Virus record (IMG/VR): IMGVR_UViG_3300036670_000228
Span: 1 to 28,996 of that record
Length of the DNA: 28,996 nucleotides
DNA from: a virus
Strand: one strand, 5' to 3'
Each line of letters begins with the position of its first letter. The stretch's first letter is position 1. Shown here in pieces: positions 16,193-24,469 of this stretch. The translations under genes were made by a program, and so were the position numbers. The notes under the pieces were generated by a model. The model searched no databases. It saw only the letters and a list, made by a program, of their open reading frames with translations, and was not told where the DNA came from.

Positions 16193-17273
16193 TGTTTGGG
16201 AAACCCAGGCTGTCCTTCTTTACCGGGACACTGCCATCTGTAGTAGAACCTTCGGAGCTTTTAGCTTTTTCCTTGGTCTTGTAAAAAGTCTGTGCGCCTT
16301 TGTTGCCGCCCACCTGATTTACATTGCGTTCGCTGCCAGGAACTGCCACTGGAGCTTTCATAAAACCGCCAACCTTGGCATTTGGCTTGTCACCAGTGAT
16401 AGCACTGGTATCAGCACCGCGGCCACTGACCATGTTGGTGGCAGTGCCACCCATGTCATTTTTTCCAGCCACTGGATTGGACTTATTCACTGTAAAGGAA
16501 CTACCGGACTTACCGATTTCCTTACCCTCAGCTTCACCAGACTTCTCAGCGCCGTGGCCGGCTGTGATTTTTTCCACATATTCGCGCATCAAATCAACTT
16601 CGCTCATTTTACCGCTACCACTGCCTTTTTTAGCAAATGGATTACCGCTGCCGGATTTACCGCTGCCGCTCATGCCGCTGCCGGATTTACCGCTGCCGCT
16701 CATGCCGCTGCCGGATTTACCGCTGCCGCTCATGCCGCTGCCTTTTTTAGCAAATGGGTTCTCTGCTTCCATGGCTGGTGTACTTTCCATGTCGTCGTCC
16801 ATGCCGCCATCCATGTCGTCGTCCATGTCGTCATCCATATCCATATCAGATTCTGTATCGTCGTCGCCCATGAGGCCAGCAAATTCAGCTTCCAGGTCTG
16901 CGATCGCATCTTTAATATTTTGAAATTTTTCTTCTGTGTCGCCATCAGCACCCATGTCATCCATGCCGTCACCCATGTCATCCATACCGTCATCCATGCC
17001 GTCGCCCATGTCATCGCCCATGTCATCCATGCCGTCGCCCATGTCATCACCAAACTCGTCGTCGCCTTCCATGGTTTCCTCGCTGGAAACTTCATCTTCC
17101 AGGCTAGCACCCTGATCATACTGATCAACAGTTTCTGCCATTTGATCCTGGTCCATTAGACTTTCATAGATATCACGGCTCTTGGCTACTACAATGTTGT
17201 GGAACAGTGCACGGGCCTTGTCTTCCTGATTATTGATGATATATTCAATAAGAGTTTCGTATTGGTTTTTCAT
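16188..17273 (-). CDS. Acidic, repeat-rich prohead core protein (gp67/gp68-like position, 361 aa)
   Basis: The first ~40 residues (MKNQYETLIEYIINNQEDKA, ALFHNIVVAKSRDIYESLMD) are helical. A strongly acidic Asp/Met/Gly tract follows (repeats of DDMGDGMDDMG, then a shorter DMDDDMDDDMDGG). A Lys/Ser/Gly tract then appears (NPFAKKGSG twice, flanking GSGMSGSGKS repeats), and last a polar, basic C-terminus. T4 places its small acidic core proteins gp67 and gp68 between gp20 and gp21, and this gene sits in that slot. Length and repeats differ greatly from T4, so equivalence is positional. A core or internal protein that gp21 cleaves (LIE and LEAE sites) is likely. The sequence is highly disordered. 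The start at 17273 has a weak AGAAAG site. Confidence 0.75.
   Translation of the reverse strand: MKNQYETLIEYIINNQEDKARALFHNIVVAKSRDIYESLMDQDQMAETVDQYDQGASLEDEVSSEETMEGDDEFGDDMGDGMDDMGDDMGDGMDDGMDDMGDGMDDMGADGDTEEKFQNIKDAIADLEAEFAGLMGDDDTESDMDMDDDMDDDMDGGMDDDMESTPAMEAENPFAKKGSGMSGSGKSGSGMSGSGKSGSGMSGSGKSGSGNPFAKKGSGSGKMSEVDLMREYVEKITAGHGAEKSGEAEGKEIGKSGSSFTVNKSNPVAGKNDMGGTATNMVSGRGADTSAITGDKPNAKVGGFMKAPVAVPGSERNVNQVGGNKGAQTFYKTKEKAKSSEGSTTDGSVPVKKDSLGFPNK
16651..16740. repeat. Three perfect 30-bp tandem repeats in the core gene
   Basis: Three identical 30-bp units run back to back (16651-16680, 16681-16710, 16711-16740) and code for Gly/Ser/Met/Lys decapeptides. They are flanked on both sides by copies of CCTTTTTTAGCAAATGG (16624-16640 and 16741-16757), which code for NPFAKKG. 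Perfect identity at the DNA level points to recent expansion. Confidence 0.92.
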
Positions 17274-17387
17274 GGTTAAAAATTCTTTCTAAATTAAGTG
17301 GATAGTTAATAGTACTTATGGTAATAATTTAATATCAGTGTATTACTGGCAGTTTTAACGCTATTTGACGCAAACCCTTGCTGATAA

Positions 17388-17630
17388 TCAAATTCCCATG
17401 GCCCCGCCCATGCCACCACCCTGGGCAGCTGGTTTATATTGTCGATTGATTGATTTGAGATTTTCTTCATGCTCAAATTTTCGTATGTCTGCTGCCTGAC
17501 GTAACTTGCTCAGATGCCCAAAAGTCAACTTTGTTTTTCGCAAGTCACCCAGACGCATCACTGAGTTATCATCTTTTTCCACCCGATATCCCGGAGCGTC
17601 GCTGTGATCAAATAATTCTATAATAAACAT
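17388..17630 (-). CDS. Small protein between portal and core genes (80 aa)
   Basis: The sequence FIIELFDHSDAPGYRVEKD then LRKTKLTFGHLSKLRQAADI has a short beta start and a basic helical middle. The tail is Gly/Met-rich (PAAQGGGMGGAMGI). From memory, similar small proteins with an LRKTrLTLrHLnKLRk motif follow gp20 in cyanophages and pelagiphages, where they are usually hypothetical or called prohead core proteins. It occupies the T4 gp67 position, directly after the portal gene, with a 25-bp gap. The ATG at 17630 has only a weak purine-rich stretch upstream. A role in the prohead core or in portal-initiated assembly is inferred from position. Confidence 0.7.
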   Translation of the reverse strand: MFIIELFDHSDAPGYRVEKDDNSVMRLGDLRKTKLTFGHLSKLRQAADIRKFEHEENLKSINRQYKPAAQGGGMGGAMGI

Positions 17631-17655
17631 ATATCTTATTTACCCCAAAGTGAAT

Positions 17656-20526
17656 TTAAGCTGCTGGTGCTGGAACATTTGCACCAGCACCCGCGGCAGG
17701 GGCACCTGGTGCTTCAGCCGTCCCACCAGCCATGCCAGCATCACCTGCCAGGTCAGGTGAGACATTTTCCAGGTCACTGGACAGCCCACCAGGAGTGATG
17801 CCCACGCTGCGTAGATCAGTCTGCCCTGGTGGTGCAGCTTCCACATCCCCCTGCTCCTCTGCCCATTGCTGCTGGTTTTCATTCATTTCCTGCTCACTTA
17901 GCCCCAGATATCGTTTCATCAACCAGCGCTTGGAAAAATATGGATATGCTTCCAGCTGTGTAAATGTGGCAATCCTGGCTGAATCCACATCAGCCTGAGC
18001 ATAATGTGCAAAGTTTTGTGGCTCCATGAGTACCACATCAAATAGTGCACTGTCAATATTCACACCACGCCAGCGCATGAACATCTTGAACTCCTGGTCC
18101 ATTTTGTCCACAATCATTTTCTGCAAACGTATGCAGTATTCGTTGAATCTTTTTTCCTGTATCAGTGCAGTTCCAACTTTTCCATCATTAAATGTGGCGC
18201 TACCCTCATCTGCGCCAGTGGGCAAATAGCTGCTGGGTATGCGTAGTCCACGAAATAGTTTGTTGGTAAAGAATCTCAGATCAGTTATTTCCCCAAGATT
18301 TGAATTTTGAGTGAATACGCCAGATGACAGCGCAAAATTATGGAAATCGTGATGCTCTTCATGTTGGTCAATGGTTAGTGTACCCACTTGAATTTTAGTG
18401 TCCAGATACTCAATACATACAATTTTATGATTATATTCCAGGACATCTTTCTTGAAATGACCCCAGCTGCTATAACCATTACGCTTGATGCATGCAACTA
18501 ACATTGATGAATTAAAATGTAATCCCTTCCATTTTTTGCTGTTAGTATCCACATTAATAGATTGCAGATGTCCTAGAAACTTAGGATCCATGGACATCTC
18601 GCTGGCTATTAAATCAATAGTTACATGTTTAGCAGCCATGACATGGCTTTGAATCATGTCCATGGCAATTTTATCATATTTAATTTCTTGATTACCAAAA
18701 TGCTTATTATAATAATCATGTAACCCTTCCGTTAATTTGGAAATATGTTGAGTCTTTTCCGTCTCAGCCATGCTTGCCCACATGGCTAATGCCCTCTTGC
18801 TATACTCCTTAATACATTTTTCGTACTCACTGGGGGCGTGCAGCTGCATTTCAGATAACCGATGTGATGCTGCTAACGTACCCAGCTGTTGCACTTCCGC
18901 ACTAAAACCATTGAATGCATGATATTCTTGATGATTTTCCCAATCCATTAACACTAAATTTTCCGGAGAATTATTAAATCTATCATGATCCACATGATGT
19001 ACTACATCATGGTCATGATGTTCACTATCAATACCAAACGTAAATTTATCCAGTGGCAGGTTATCCCTGACTACTCTATGAACAAATTCCCATTTCTTGG
19101 AATGATTTTGGTATACTTGAGTGTACTGACGCTTTGCGAATTTTGAAATTACTTCATTTTTTATATTATGTGGAATTAAACTGTCTGATACTACCAACTC
19201 ATCAGCCCGCAGCGTACCTCTACCAATAATTGGAAATTTATGATCTGGGGTAACAATGATACTTTCGCCATTGTCCAGCGTCAGTTTCATTACTCTGGCA
19301 GATTGTTGCGTTACCCCTGCCCAGCTAACCTTGCCGGGTACCACTTGACCAGATTTTGGATCACAACTGTATACCCAATTTTGTTTTCCATTCTGGTATT
19401 CATCGGACATTTCCGTCAGTGTTAATGTTCTACCATCCAATAATGGTACCCTGGTATCCATGGCCAAGCAGCCACCAGGCAATGCTTCCACGCTACTACC
19501 CCGGCCATCAGCAGTAACCGGAAAAAAGAAATCCTCATTTGTGCTTAGTGGATTATATGTAGCATCCATCATGTTTGCCCCGCCACCACTTTGGGTAGGA
19601 ATTCGACGCTGAGCGATTTCATTTTTAATACGATCCACGAATGCCATGGCCATGTGCGGGGGCATGTTACCCACATCAATCTTAAAAATTCTTCTCTCAG
19701 GTGCACGTTGCACACGATATATGATAATACTATCTTCCAGCAGTTCCTTCTGTTTAAATACCTTGAATACATGTTCCAGTACACTGGTACCAAAAGGCCA
19801 GTATGCATCCAGCCCCTCAGTCAAGCTCATATGCACTATGTGCTCGGCATTAATCACTGCTTCGTTGTGCTGATGAGAGAATCTGGAACCGCCGCTCTGT
19901 GCAGTATTGGGGGAAATATAGCCGCCATTGCCACCACCAACCTGGGGAGAATTACTGTAGCTATCGCTGGTACTCACTGCGGTTACAGTAAGATTTTGAA
20001 AATTAGGGTTGATGTCCTTGATCATGTACTGTTCAGGCTTTTTACCGTCAGCCTCATTCACAATTACCTTGGTCACGTTACCCATTTCAGTCCACATCAT
20101 TTTAAATGTCTGCGGATCACGTATAAACACCTGATCGCCGTACTTTAGTGTGTTGCGTACTATTTTAAACATACGCTTGTTGAACTCATTCAGTGCCACC
20201 CACTGCTGCAACTGCTCTTTGATAATGTTTACTTCATGATCAGTGGGCTTGTCCTTGTACCTGATCTCAAATGGTGTATGATTTTCACTGTTATCCTGGG
20301 AGCAAAACTCAGCCAAGATATCCAGTGCAGCATTTACTTCACTATCCTGATCCATGGCTTCATATTGGTTATAACGCTCTATGCGGTTAGGGTGACCCAC
20401 GTATACCTCAGGAAGCGTGCTCTGATAATTACGATAGCCTGGCTCAGGCATTCGTGTGCTACCGTTACCCAGTGGGCTAAGGTTGCTGGAGACGTTTGCC
20501 GTCTTGAAAAACTTTTTCCATGCCAT
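17656..20526 (-). CDS. 20: Portal vertex protein (T4 gp20 family) interrupted by an intein (956 aa precursor)
   Basis: The gp20 portal forms the dodecameric DNA entry ring and initiates prohead assembly. Family segments are clear: YQSTLPEVYVGHPNRIERYN, LKYGDQVFIRDP, EHIVHMSLTEGLD, LLEDSIIIYRVQRAPERRIF, and DFFFPVTADGRGSSVEALPG. After the intein come SNLGEITDLRFFTNKLFRGL and RIPSSYLP. Removing residues 353-741 leaves 567 aa and restores the continuous motif LPGG-SNLGE, a conserved part of T4-type portals. T4 gp20 is 524 aa. The C-terminus is a Pro/Ala/Gly-rich tail. The ATG at 20526 is preceded by a GCTAAATA octamer. Because gp20 is essential, splicing of this intein is presumably obligatory for virion production. 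Confidence 0.95.
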   Translation of the reverse strand: MAWKKFFKTANVSSNLSPLGNGSTRMPEPGYRNYQSTLPEVYVGHPNRIERYNQYEAMDQDSEVNAALDILAEFCSQDNSENHTPFEIRYKDKPTDHEVNIIKEQLQQWVALNEFNKRMFKIVRNTLKYGDQVFIRDPQTFKMMWTEMGNVTKVIVNEADGKKPEQYMIKDINPNFQNLTVTAVSTSDSYSNSPQVGGGNGGYISPNTAQSGGSRFSHQHNEAVINAEHIVHMSLTEGLDAYWPFGTSVLEHVFKVFKQKELLEDSIIIYRVQRAPERRIFKIDVGNMPPHMAMAFVDRIKNEIAQRRIPTQSGGGANMMDATYNPLSTNEDFFFPVTADGRGSSVEALPGGCLAMDTRVPLLDGRTLTLTEMSDEYQNGKQNWVYSCDPKSGQVVPGKVSWAGVTQQSARVMKLTLDNGESIIVTPDHKFPIIGRGTLRADELVVSDSLIPHNIKNEVISKFAKRQYTQVYQNHSKKWEFVHRVVRDNLPLDKFTFGIDSEHHDHDVVHHVDHDRFNNSPENLVLMDWENHQEYHAFNGFSAEVQQLGTLAASHRLSEMQLHAPSEYEKCIKEYSKRALAMWASMAETEKTQHISKLTEGLHDYYNKHFGNQEIKYDKIAMDMIQSHVMAAKHVTIDLIASEMSMDPKFLGHLQSINVDTNSKKWKGLHFNSSMLVACIKRNGYSSWGHFKKDVLEYNHKIVCIEYLDTKIQVGTLTIDQHEEHHDFHNFALSSGVFTQNSNLGEITDLRFFTNKLFRGLRIPSSYLPTGADEGSATFNDGKVGTALIQEKRFNEYCIRLQKMIVDKMDQEFKMFMRWRGVNIDSALFDVVLMEPQNFAHYAQADVDSARIATFTQLEAYPYFSKRWLMKRYLGLSEQEMNENQQQWAEEQGDVEAAPPGQTDLRSVGITPGGLSSDLENVSPDLAGDAGMAGGTAEAPGAPAAGAGANVPAPAA
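18304..19470 (-). mobile_element. Full intein with HNH homing endonuclease in gp20 (389 aa)
   Basis: The intein spans precursor residues 353-741. Block A starts with Cys353 (CLAMDTRVPLLDG). Block B is GESIIVTPDHKFPI with Thr426 and His429. Block F is HHDFHNFALSSGVF. Block G ends TQN741, followed by Ser742 as the +1 nucleophile. The penultimate residue is Gln instead of the usual His. Between the splicing blocks lies an HNH-type nuclease core at 510-536 (HHVDHDRFNNSPENL then ENHQEYH). A helical region follows that could bind DNA (around 630-690). No LAGLIDADG motif is seen. Excision joins LPGG to SNLGE. The insertion sits in one of the most conserved portal motifs, as homing elements usually do. 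Confidence 0.93.
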
Positions 20527-20550
20527 ATAATATAATTCCAGTGTATCGTA

Positions 20551-20558
20551 TATTTAGC
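20551..20558 (-). promoter_or_regulatory. Late-promoter-like octamer before gp20
   Basis: Minus-strand GCTAAATA, 25 bp before the portal ATG and just before the tape-measure stop at 20564. It would start the head-gene operon. Confidence 0.4.
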
Positions 20559-20563
20559 AGCAT

Positions 20564-23302
20564 TTAACCCATGCTATTTGCAAGTCTCCGAGTATAATCT
20601 CGGTTATCACTGAGGATACTGATCAGCTCGTCCTGTTTGGCCATGGCATCTTTCATCAGCATCAGCTGCTGAGCGAACAGATCAGTCATGGGTACTAGAT
20701 TCATATTCATTGGTTTGTTTGGTGACCCCATGCCAGCTGGTTCTGGTACATTGATGGCTGCGGTGGTGACCACTGGCTCCACTGGAGGTTTGGGAATCAT
20801 GGAAGAAATCATCGACCGCAAACCAGTGATAGCTGAATCCAGTACGGGTACAGGAATCGACTGAACTGTGCTAGTGATTATATTACCAATGCTGCCAGGT
20901 ATGCCCACTAGTTTATCAGTCGCACTAACAATAATTCCAGCAGTAGTGGATAAGTTTGGCACCATTGATGATGTAATATTTGCTGCTGACAGCATATCAG
21001 TGGTCATTTTAGATACAGCGGAATTCTGAGATTGTGTGATATTATTAGAATTCACCAGGTTCGCAATCATGCTGCTCATGGTACCCAGTAATGCTGTTGG
21101 GTCAGGCGTATTAGACCGTGCCACTGGGGATGATGGTGCACGGGCCCCTGTTCCTGTGCTGCGATCAATGCTGGACTGACTGCTCAGCATATTTTGCATG
21201 TGTGCATATCCAATTGACCCAGTGTCCAGGGTGCCACCACTCATGGGTACCACTAGCTCAGTGCCATGTAATAGCTGCTGGTACCCTTCACTGGGCCCAG
21301 TGGATATACCACCAGTGGCCAGTCCTTTGGATTTTGCAAGACCTGCGGCCATACTTATTCCGGTGCCAATGGCCATGGTTGCCCCGCCCGCTGCGGCAAT
21401 GGCCGCTCCTGGGACAACACCGACGCCAGTGGCCGCCACCAGTGCACCAAGACCAGTCATGGCCAGCCCAACTCCTTGGGCTAACTCTCCAACTTTGGTA
21501 GCGTTGTCAGCTAAACTCTCACTATCCTTGCCCTCTGCTGATGATTTTACTGAGCCCACTGCCTCACCAACTTTACTAATAGCTTTGATCATCAGTTGGT
21601 TGTTTGCTGCCAACAGTTCACCAAACTCTGCCAGATGAGGAGTTACTGCTTTTTCCAGGGTGGAGGTTAGTTTTTCACCTGATATTTGTATACCAGATAA
21701 AACTTTCGTAGTTGCATCAGTGGTGTTCATTGCCCCACTGATGTCAGTTTTAACCTGGTCCACTTGATCAGGAGTGCGTACTCCTTTCTGGAATTCTAAG
21801 GATACCTGGTTGAACAGACCAGACACCGCAGCGGCGTCGCCGCTTATGCCTGCCAGCTGCACTTGCCCCAGTGCTTCCATGGATTTAGCTGACCCCAGCA
21901 TGCCCTGTTTCATGATAGCAGTGGCAGTGCCGACTCCTACAGCACCATTTTGAATCTGATCAGCTATGTTTTTCACCCCAGTAGCCACTGCTGGTACCTG
22001 TGCCATGAGTATAGCAGAGGATTTATCTACAACTGTTCCTAAAAATTTCTGTTGCATTACCGCAGTTCTTAGTGCAGCAGGTATAGTAGCTAGTCCTTCC
22101 ATAAAGGAAGTTCTCTCATCTGCACTCATTGCGTCCAGCTTTACCTGAACTGCTGCATTTGCAGATGCCTCTCGAGCTTGCTGCATCCTCGCACGGGCAT
22201 CGTCGCCAGTGATTGCAGCAATAGTACGCAGATTTGTGGCATACTCCTTGGTGGCCTGCCCCAGTTGAGTGCCAGTGAGTGCCTGTATGTTAACTCCTGC
22301 CAGCTGTAGCTGAGACATGGTGTCAGCCACTAGCCCACCCTGCTCAGTTATAGTATATCCCAGATTGGCCAGAGAATTCTTTAGGTCAGGATCCTTTAGT
22401 GTGTTGGCAATCTTCTTGGTACCATCAGCAATACTTACTCCTGATGTGTACAGTGCTGCATTATTATTCTTAACAATTTCGCTCATGGACTTGATGCTAA
22501 TCTCAGCCTCGCTGGACGCAGCCATCATACCGCTCATGCCATTTGTAAAGTTTGCACCAGCGCTGGACATCTGCTGGAAAGATGCTATCTGCTTGATGGT
22601 TTCAGTGGTCAGCACTGTGATTGCTGTTTGAGCCAGAGCAGTGAGTCCACCAGCAACGGTACCAGCGATCACGCTAAGTAATGATAAAGCCACGCCTGCT
22701 TTGCCAGTTTTACCGCCCATGACTGACATGGCAGTACCCACGCCGCCAGCGGCACTGGCCGCTGCCTGTAAGCCACCACCAGCCAGTGCTACCTCTGCAC
22801 CCAGCAGTGCAGAAGATGCACCTATACCGTCTGAGCTGCCTTGTATATTGCCTATGGATGACTTGATGGTGCTGCCCATACCAGATATCATCTTACCAAA
22901 GGCTGCACTGAATTCAGCCTGCGACTTGGCTGCAATCTGGTCACGTGCAGCACTGCGCAGTGCTGCTTTCTGTGCCTCCACTATCTCTGACCTGGCACTG
23001 ATTTCAGCAGCAGTGCCCAGCTCCCCCAGTGAATCATCCAGCGCATCTATGGTATCCTGCAACTGCTGGTAGTCATCTGCGGCTGATTTGAATAATTTAT
23101 TTAATTTGGACTGTTGTTCGCTGGCGGCGTTGAAGCCACGCGTCATGTTCTGTGCACTTTTAACCAGCTGTTCAAACTCCTTGGGCACCGGGGGTTTTTC
23201 CCTGGGTGTGGTACTGTTGCCCCCACTGGTGCCAGTGCCGTCCAGGGCCTGCTGCATCAGGCGAAAGTATTCGTCTGAACTTAGTTCATTAATTGTGATC
23301 AT
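20564..23302 (-). CDS. Probable tail tape-measure protein (912 aa)
   Basis: The start is set at the ATG at 23302 (MITINELSSDEYFRLMQQAL). The longer TTG reading at 23332 would overlap the promoter palindrome. The protein is long, helical, Ala/Gly/Ser/Met-rich and low in Cys. It has coiled-coil-like N-terminal segments (NKLFKSAADDYQQLQDTIDA) and hydrophobic stretches near residues 200-232 and 610-655. The motif ATGGISTGPSEGYQQLLHG then TELVVP at ~662-686 is a recurring tape-measure signature. Such proteins set tail length and pass through the tail tube into the host envelope during DNA entry. T4's own tape measure, gp29, looks different, so the assignment rests on composition and that motif. 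It runs divergently from the gp26-like baseplate gene. Confidence 0.75.
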   Translation of the reverse strand: MITINELSSDEYFRLMQQALDGTGTSGGNSTTPREKPPVPKEFEQLVKSAQNMTRGFNAASEQQSKLNKLFKSAADDYQQLQDTIDALDDSLGELGTAAEISARSEIVEAQKAALRSAARDQIAAKSQAEFSAAFGKMISGMGSTIKSSIGNIQGSSDGIGASSALLGAEVALAGGGLQAAASAAGGVGTAMSVMGGKTGKAGVALSLLSVIAGTVAGGLTALAQTAITVLTTETIKQIASFQQMSSAGANFTNGMSGMMAASSEAEISIKSMSEIVKNNNAALYTSGVSIADGTKKIANTLKDPDLKNSLANLGYTITEQGGLVADTMSQLQLAGVNIQALTGTQLGQATKEYATNLRTIAAITGDDARARMQQAREASANAAVQVKLDAMSADERTSFMEGLATIPAALRTAVMQQKFLGTVVDKSSAILMAQVPAVATGVKNIADQIQNGAVGVGTATAIMKQGMLGSAKSMEALGQVQLAGISGDAAAVSGLFNQVSLEFQKGVRTPDQVDQVKTDISGAMNTTDATTKVLSGIQISGEKLTSTLEKAVTPHLAEFGELLAANNQLMIKAISKVGEAVGSVKSSAEGKDSESLADNATKVGELAQGVGLAMTGLGALVAATGVGVVPGAAIAAAGGATMAIGTGISMAAGLAKSKGLATGGISTGPSEGYQQLLHGTELVVPMSGGTLDTGSIGYAHMQNMLSSQSSIDRSTGTGARAPSSPVARSNTPDPTALLGTMSSMIANLVNSNNITQSQNSAVSKMTTDMLSAANITSSMVPNLSTTAGIIVSATDKLVGIPGSIGNIITSTVQSIPVPVLDSAITGLRSMISSMIPKPPVEPVVTTAAINVPEPAGMGSPNKPMNMNLVPMTDLFAQQLMLMKDAMAKQDELISILSDNRDYTRRLANSMG

Positions 23303-23312
23303 AATATTGGCC

Positions 23313-23320
23313 CATAAATA
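23313..23320 (+). promoter_or_regulatory. Late-promoter-like octamer driving gp26-like gene
   Basis: Plus-strand CATAAATA, preceded by CC, lies 30 bp before the ATG at 23351. It forms one arm of an inverted repeat with the octamer at 23333-23340. Confidence 0.6.
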
Positions 23321-23332
23321 GTTATATACCAA

Positions 23333-23340
23333 TATTTATG
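23333..23340 (-). promoter_or_regulatory. Late-promoter-like octamer driving the tape-measure gene
   Basis: Minus-strand CATAAATA lies 30 bp before the tape-measure ATG at 23302. It is the exact mirror of 23313-23320, with ten-base arms CCCATAAATA spaced 12 bp apart. Confidence 0.6.
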
Positions 23341-23350
23341 GGATCAAACC

Positions 23351-24202
23351 ATGTCAACCAATAGCACAAATCCATTATCTCAATTCTTTCGTCAGCCATC
23401 AATATTTCTTAAACTTCCCAGCGGTGGAAAATGGTGGCCTGACGGGTCGCTGGACCTGCCCATAACTGGGGAAGTAGCCGTGTGTTCCATGACTGCTGGA
23501 GATGAACTCCTGCTGAAAACCCCGGACGCGCTGCTGAATGGCCAGGGCATGATATCAGTGATACAAAGCTGCTGCCCTGCCATACTGGATGCCTGGCAGA
23601 TGCCCAGTGTGGATGTGGACGCCGTGCTAATTTCCATCAGGAATGCCACATACGGCAGCATGATGAGTTTTGACAGCCGGTGCCCCAGCTGCGCTGAAAA
23701 TAATGAGCACGAAGTGGATCTGACCAATCTGATGGATCAGCAGAAGTTTGCTGATTATTCTGGCATCATACAGCATGGGGAGCTAAAAATAAAACTACAG
23801 CCCCAGCCATACTATGATCTAAATCGCGCCAATGCAGTATCTTTTGAAGAACAAAAGTTAGCGCAGGTGTTGGAGCAGATGAAGGATCTGGATTTGGCCA
23901 CCAGAGCAGCCCAGATGGACCAGAGTGTGGCCAGACTAATAAAACTGAACATTGATTCACTAACCGCCAGCACTGAATACATTGAACTACAGGATGATCG
24001 TCGTGTGACCAATCGTGAATTCATACATGAGTTTTATTCAAATACCAATGCTGTACTGTCCAAGAAAATCAAAGAAAAATTAAACTCCATACATCAGGAG
24101 TCCAAAACTGCACCATTGCAGTTAAAATGCATGGAGTGTGAGCAGCAGTACAGTACTGAACTGACTTTTGATTACTCAAGTTTTTTCGGCAAGGGCTCTT
24201 GA
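23351..24202 (+). CDS. 26: Baseplate hub protein, T4 gp26-like (283 aa)
   Basis: The N-terminal region (FLKLPSGGKWWPDGSLDLPI, VCSMTAGDELLLKTPDALLN) matches the T4 baseplate (gp26) family seen in aquatic T4-like phages. A four-cysteine zinc-ribbon-like set is split across the chain: CPSC at 111-114 and CMEC at 260-263, suggesting the two ends of the domain fold together. Between them is a helical, charged region. gp26 is 208 aa in T4 and takes part in building the baseplate hub. It is the first of two plus-strand genes, read away from the tape-measure gene through a shared promoter region. The ATG at 23351 has GGGA upstream. Its stop overlaps the next start. Confidence 0.75.
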   Translation: MSTNSTNPLSQFFRQPSIFLKLPSGGKWWPDGSLDLPITGEVAVCSMTAGDELLLKTPDALLNGQGMISVIQSCCPAILDAWQMPSVDVDAVLISIRNATYGSMMSFDSRCPSCAENNEHEVDLTNLMDQQKFADYSGIIQHGELKIKLQPQPYYDLNRANAVSFEEQKLAQVLEQMKDLDLATRAAQMDQSVARLIKLNIDSLTASTEYIELQDDRRVTNREFIHEFYSNTNAVLSKKIKEKLNSIHQESKTAPLQLKCMECEQQYSTELTFDYSSFFGKGS

Positions 24203-24420
24203 ATCTGAAGGATAATGAACAGCTGGGCAAGTACCTGGCATCATTTGAAAATCAGTCAAGAGCCCTTAAAAAAGAACTAAAGAAACTATGCTGGTACATG
24301 CGCGGTAGTATTTCGCATGATGAATCATTCAGATTAACACCTGAGGATCGTAAGTTAATCACTGAGTTGATCAATGAGAATCTTGAGATAACCAAAACTA
24401 CCAAGCTACCATTCTTTTGA
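24199..24420 (+). CDS. Small protein coupled to gp26 (73 aa), possible hub assembly factor
   Basis: The only in-frame start before the conserved-looking core is the TTG at 24199, which overlaps the gp26 stop (TTGA). AAGGG lies three bases upstream, a short spacing. The sequence SRALKKELKKLCWYMRGSIS then LTPEDRKLITELINENLEIT and KTTKLPFF is a compact helical protein. I recall close relatives with WYMRGS and a C-terminal PFF encoded beside gp26 in cyanophages and pelagiphages, sometimes called hub assembly chaperones. No catalytic motif is present. Tight overlap indicates translational coupling and a shared baseplate role. Confidence 0.6.
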   Translation: MNLKDNEQLGKYLASFENQSRALKKELKKLCWYMRGSISHDESFRLTPEDRKLITELINENLEITKTTKLPFF

Positions 24421-24469
24421 TATTCATGGCGTGGCATATCATTTGGTATAACTTAATTCATCTCCAGTT

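Noticed and set aside
16554-17159. Plus-strand His/Val/Ala-rich ORF opposite the acidic core gene
   Set aside because: It is an antisense shadow of the GAT/GAC-rich repeats, with no start context and no family resemblance.
23303-23332. TTG start at 23332 for the tape-measure gene
   Set aside because: It falls inside the promoter palindrome. The ATG at 23302 leaves room for a leader.
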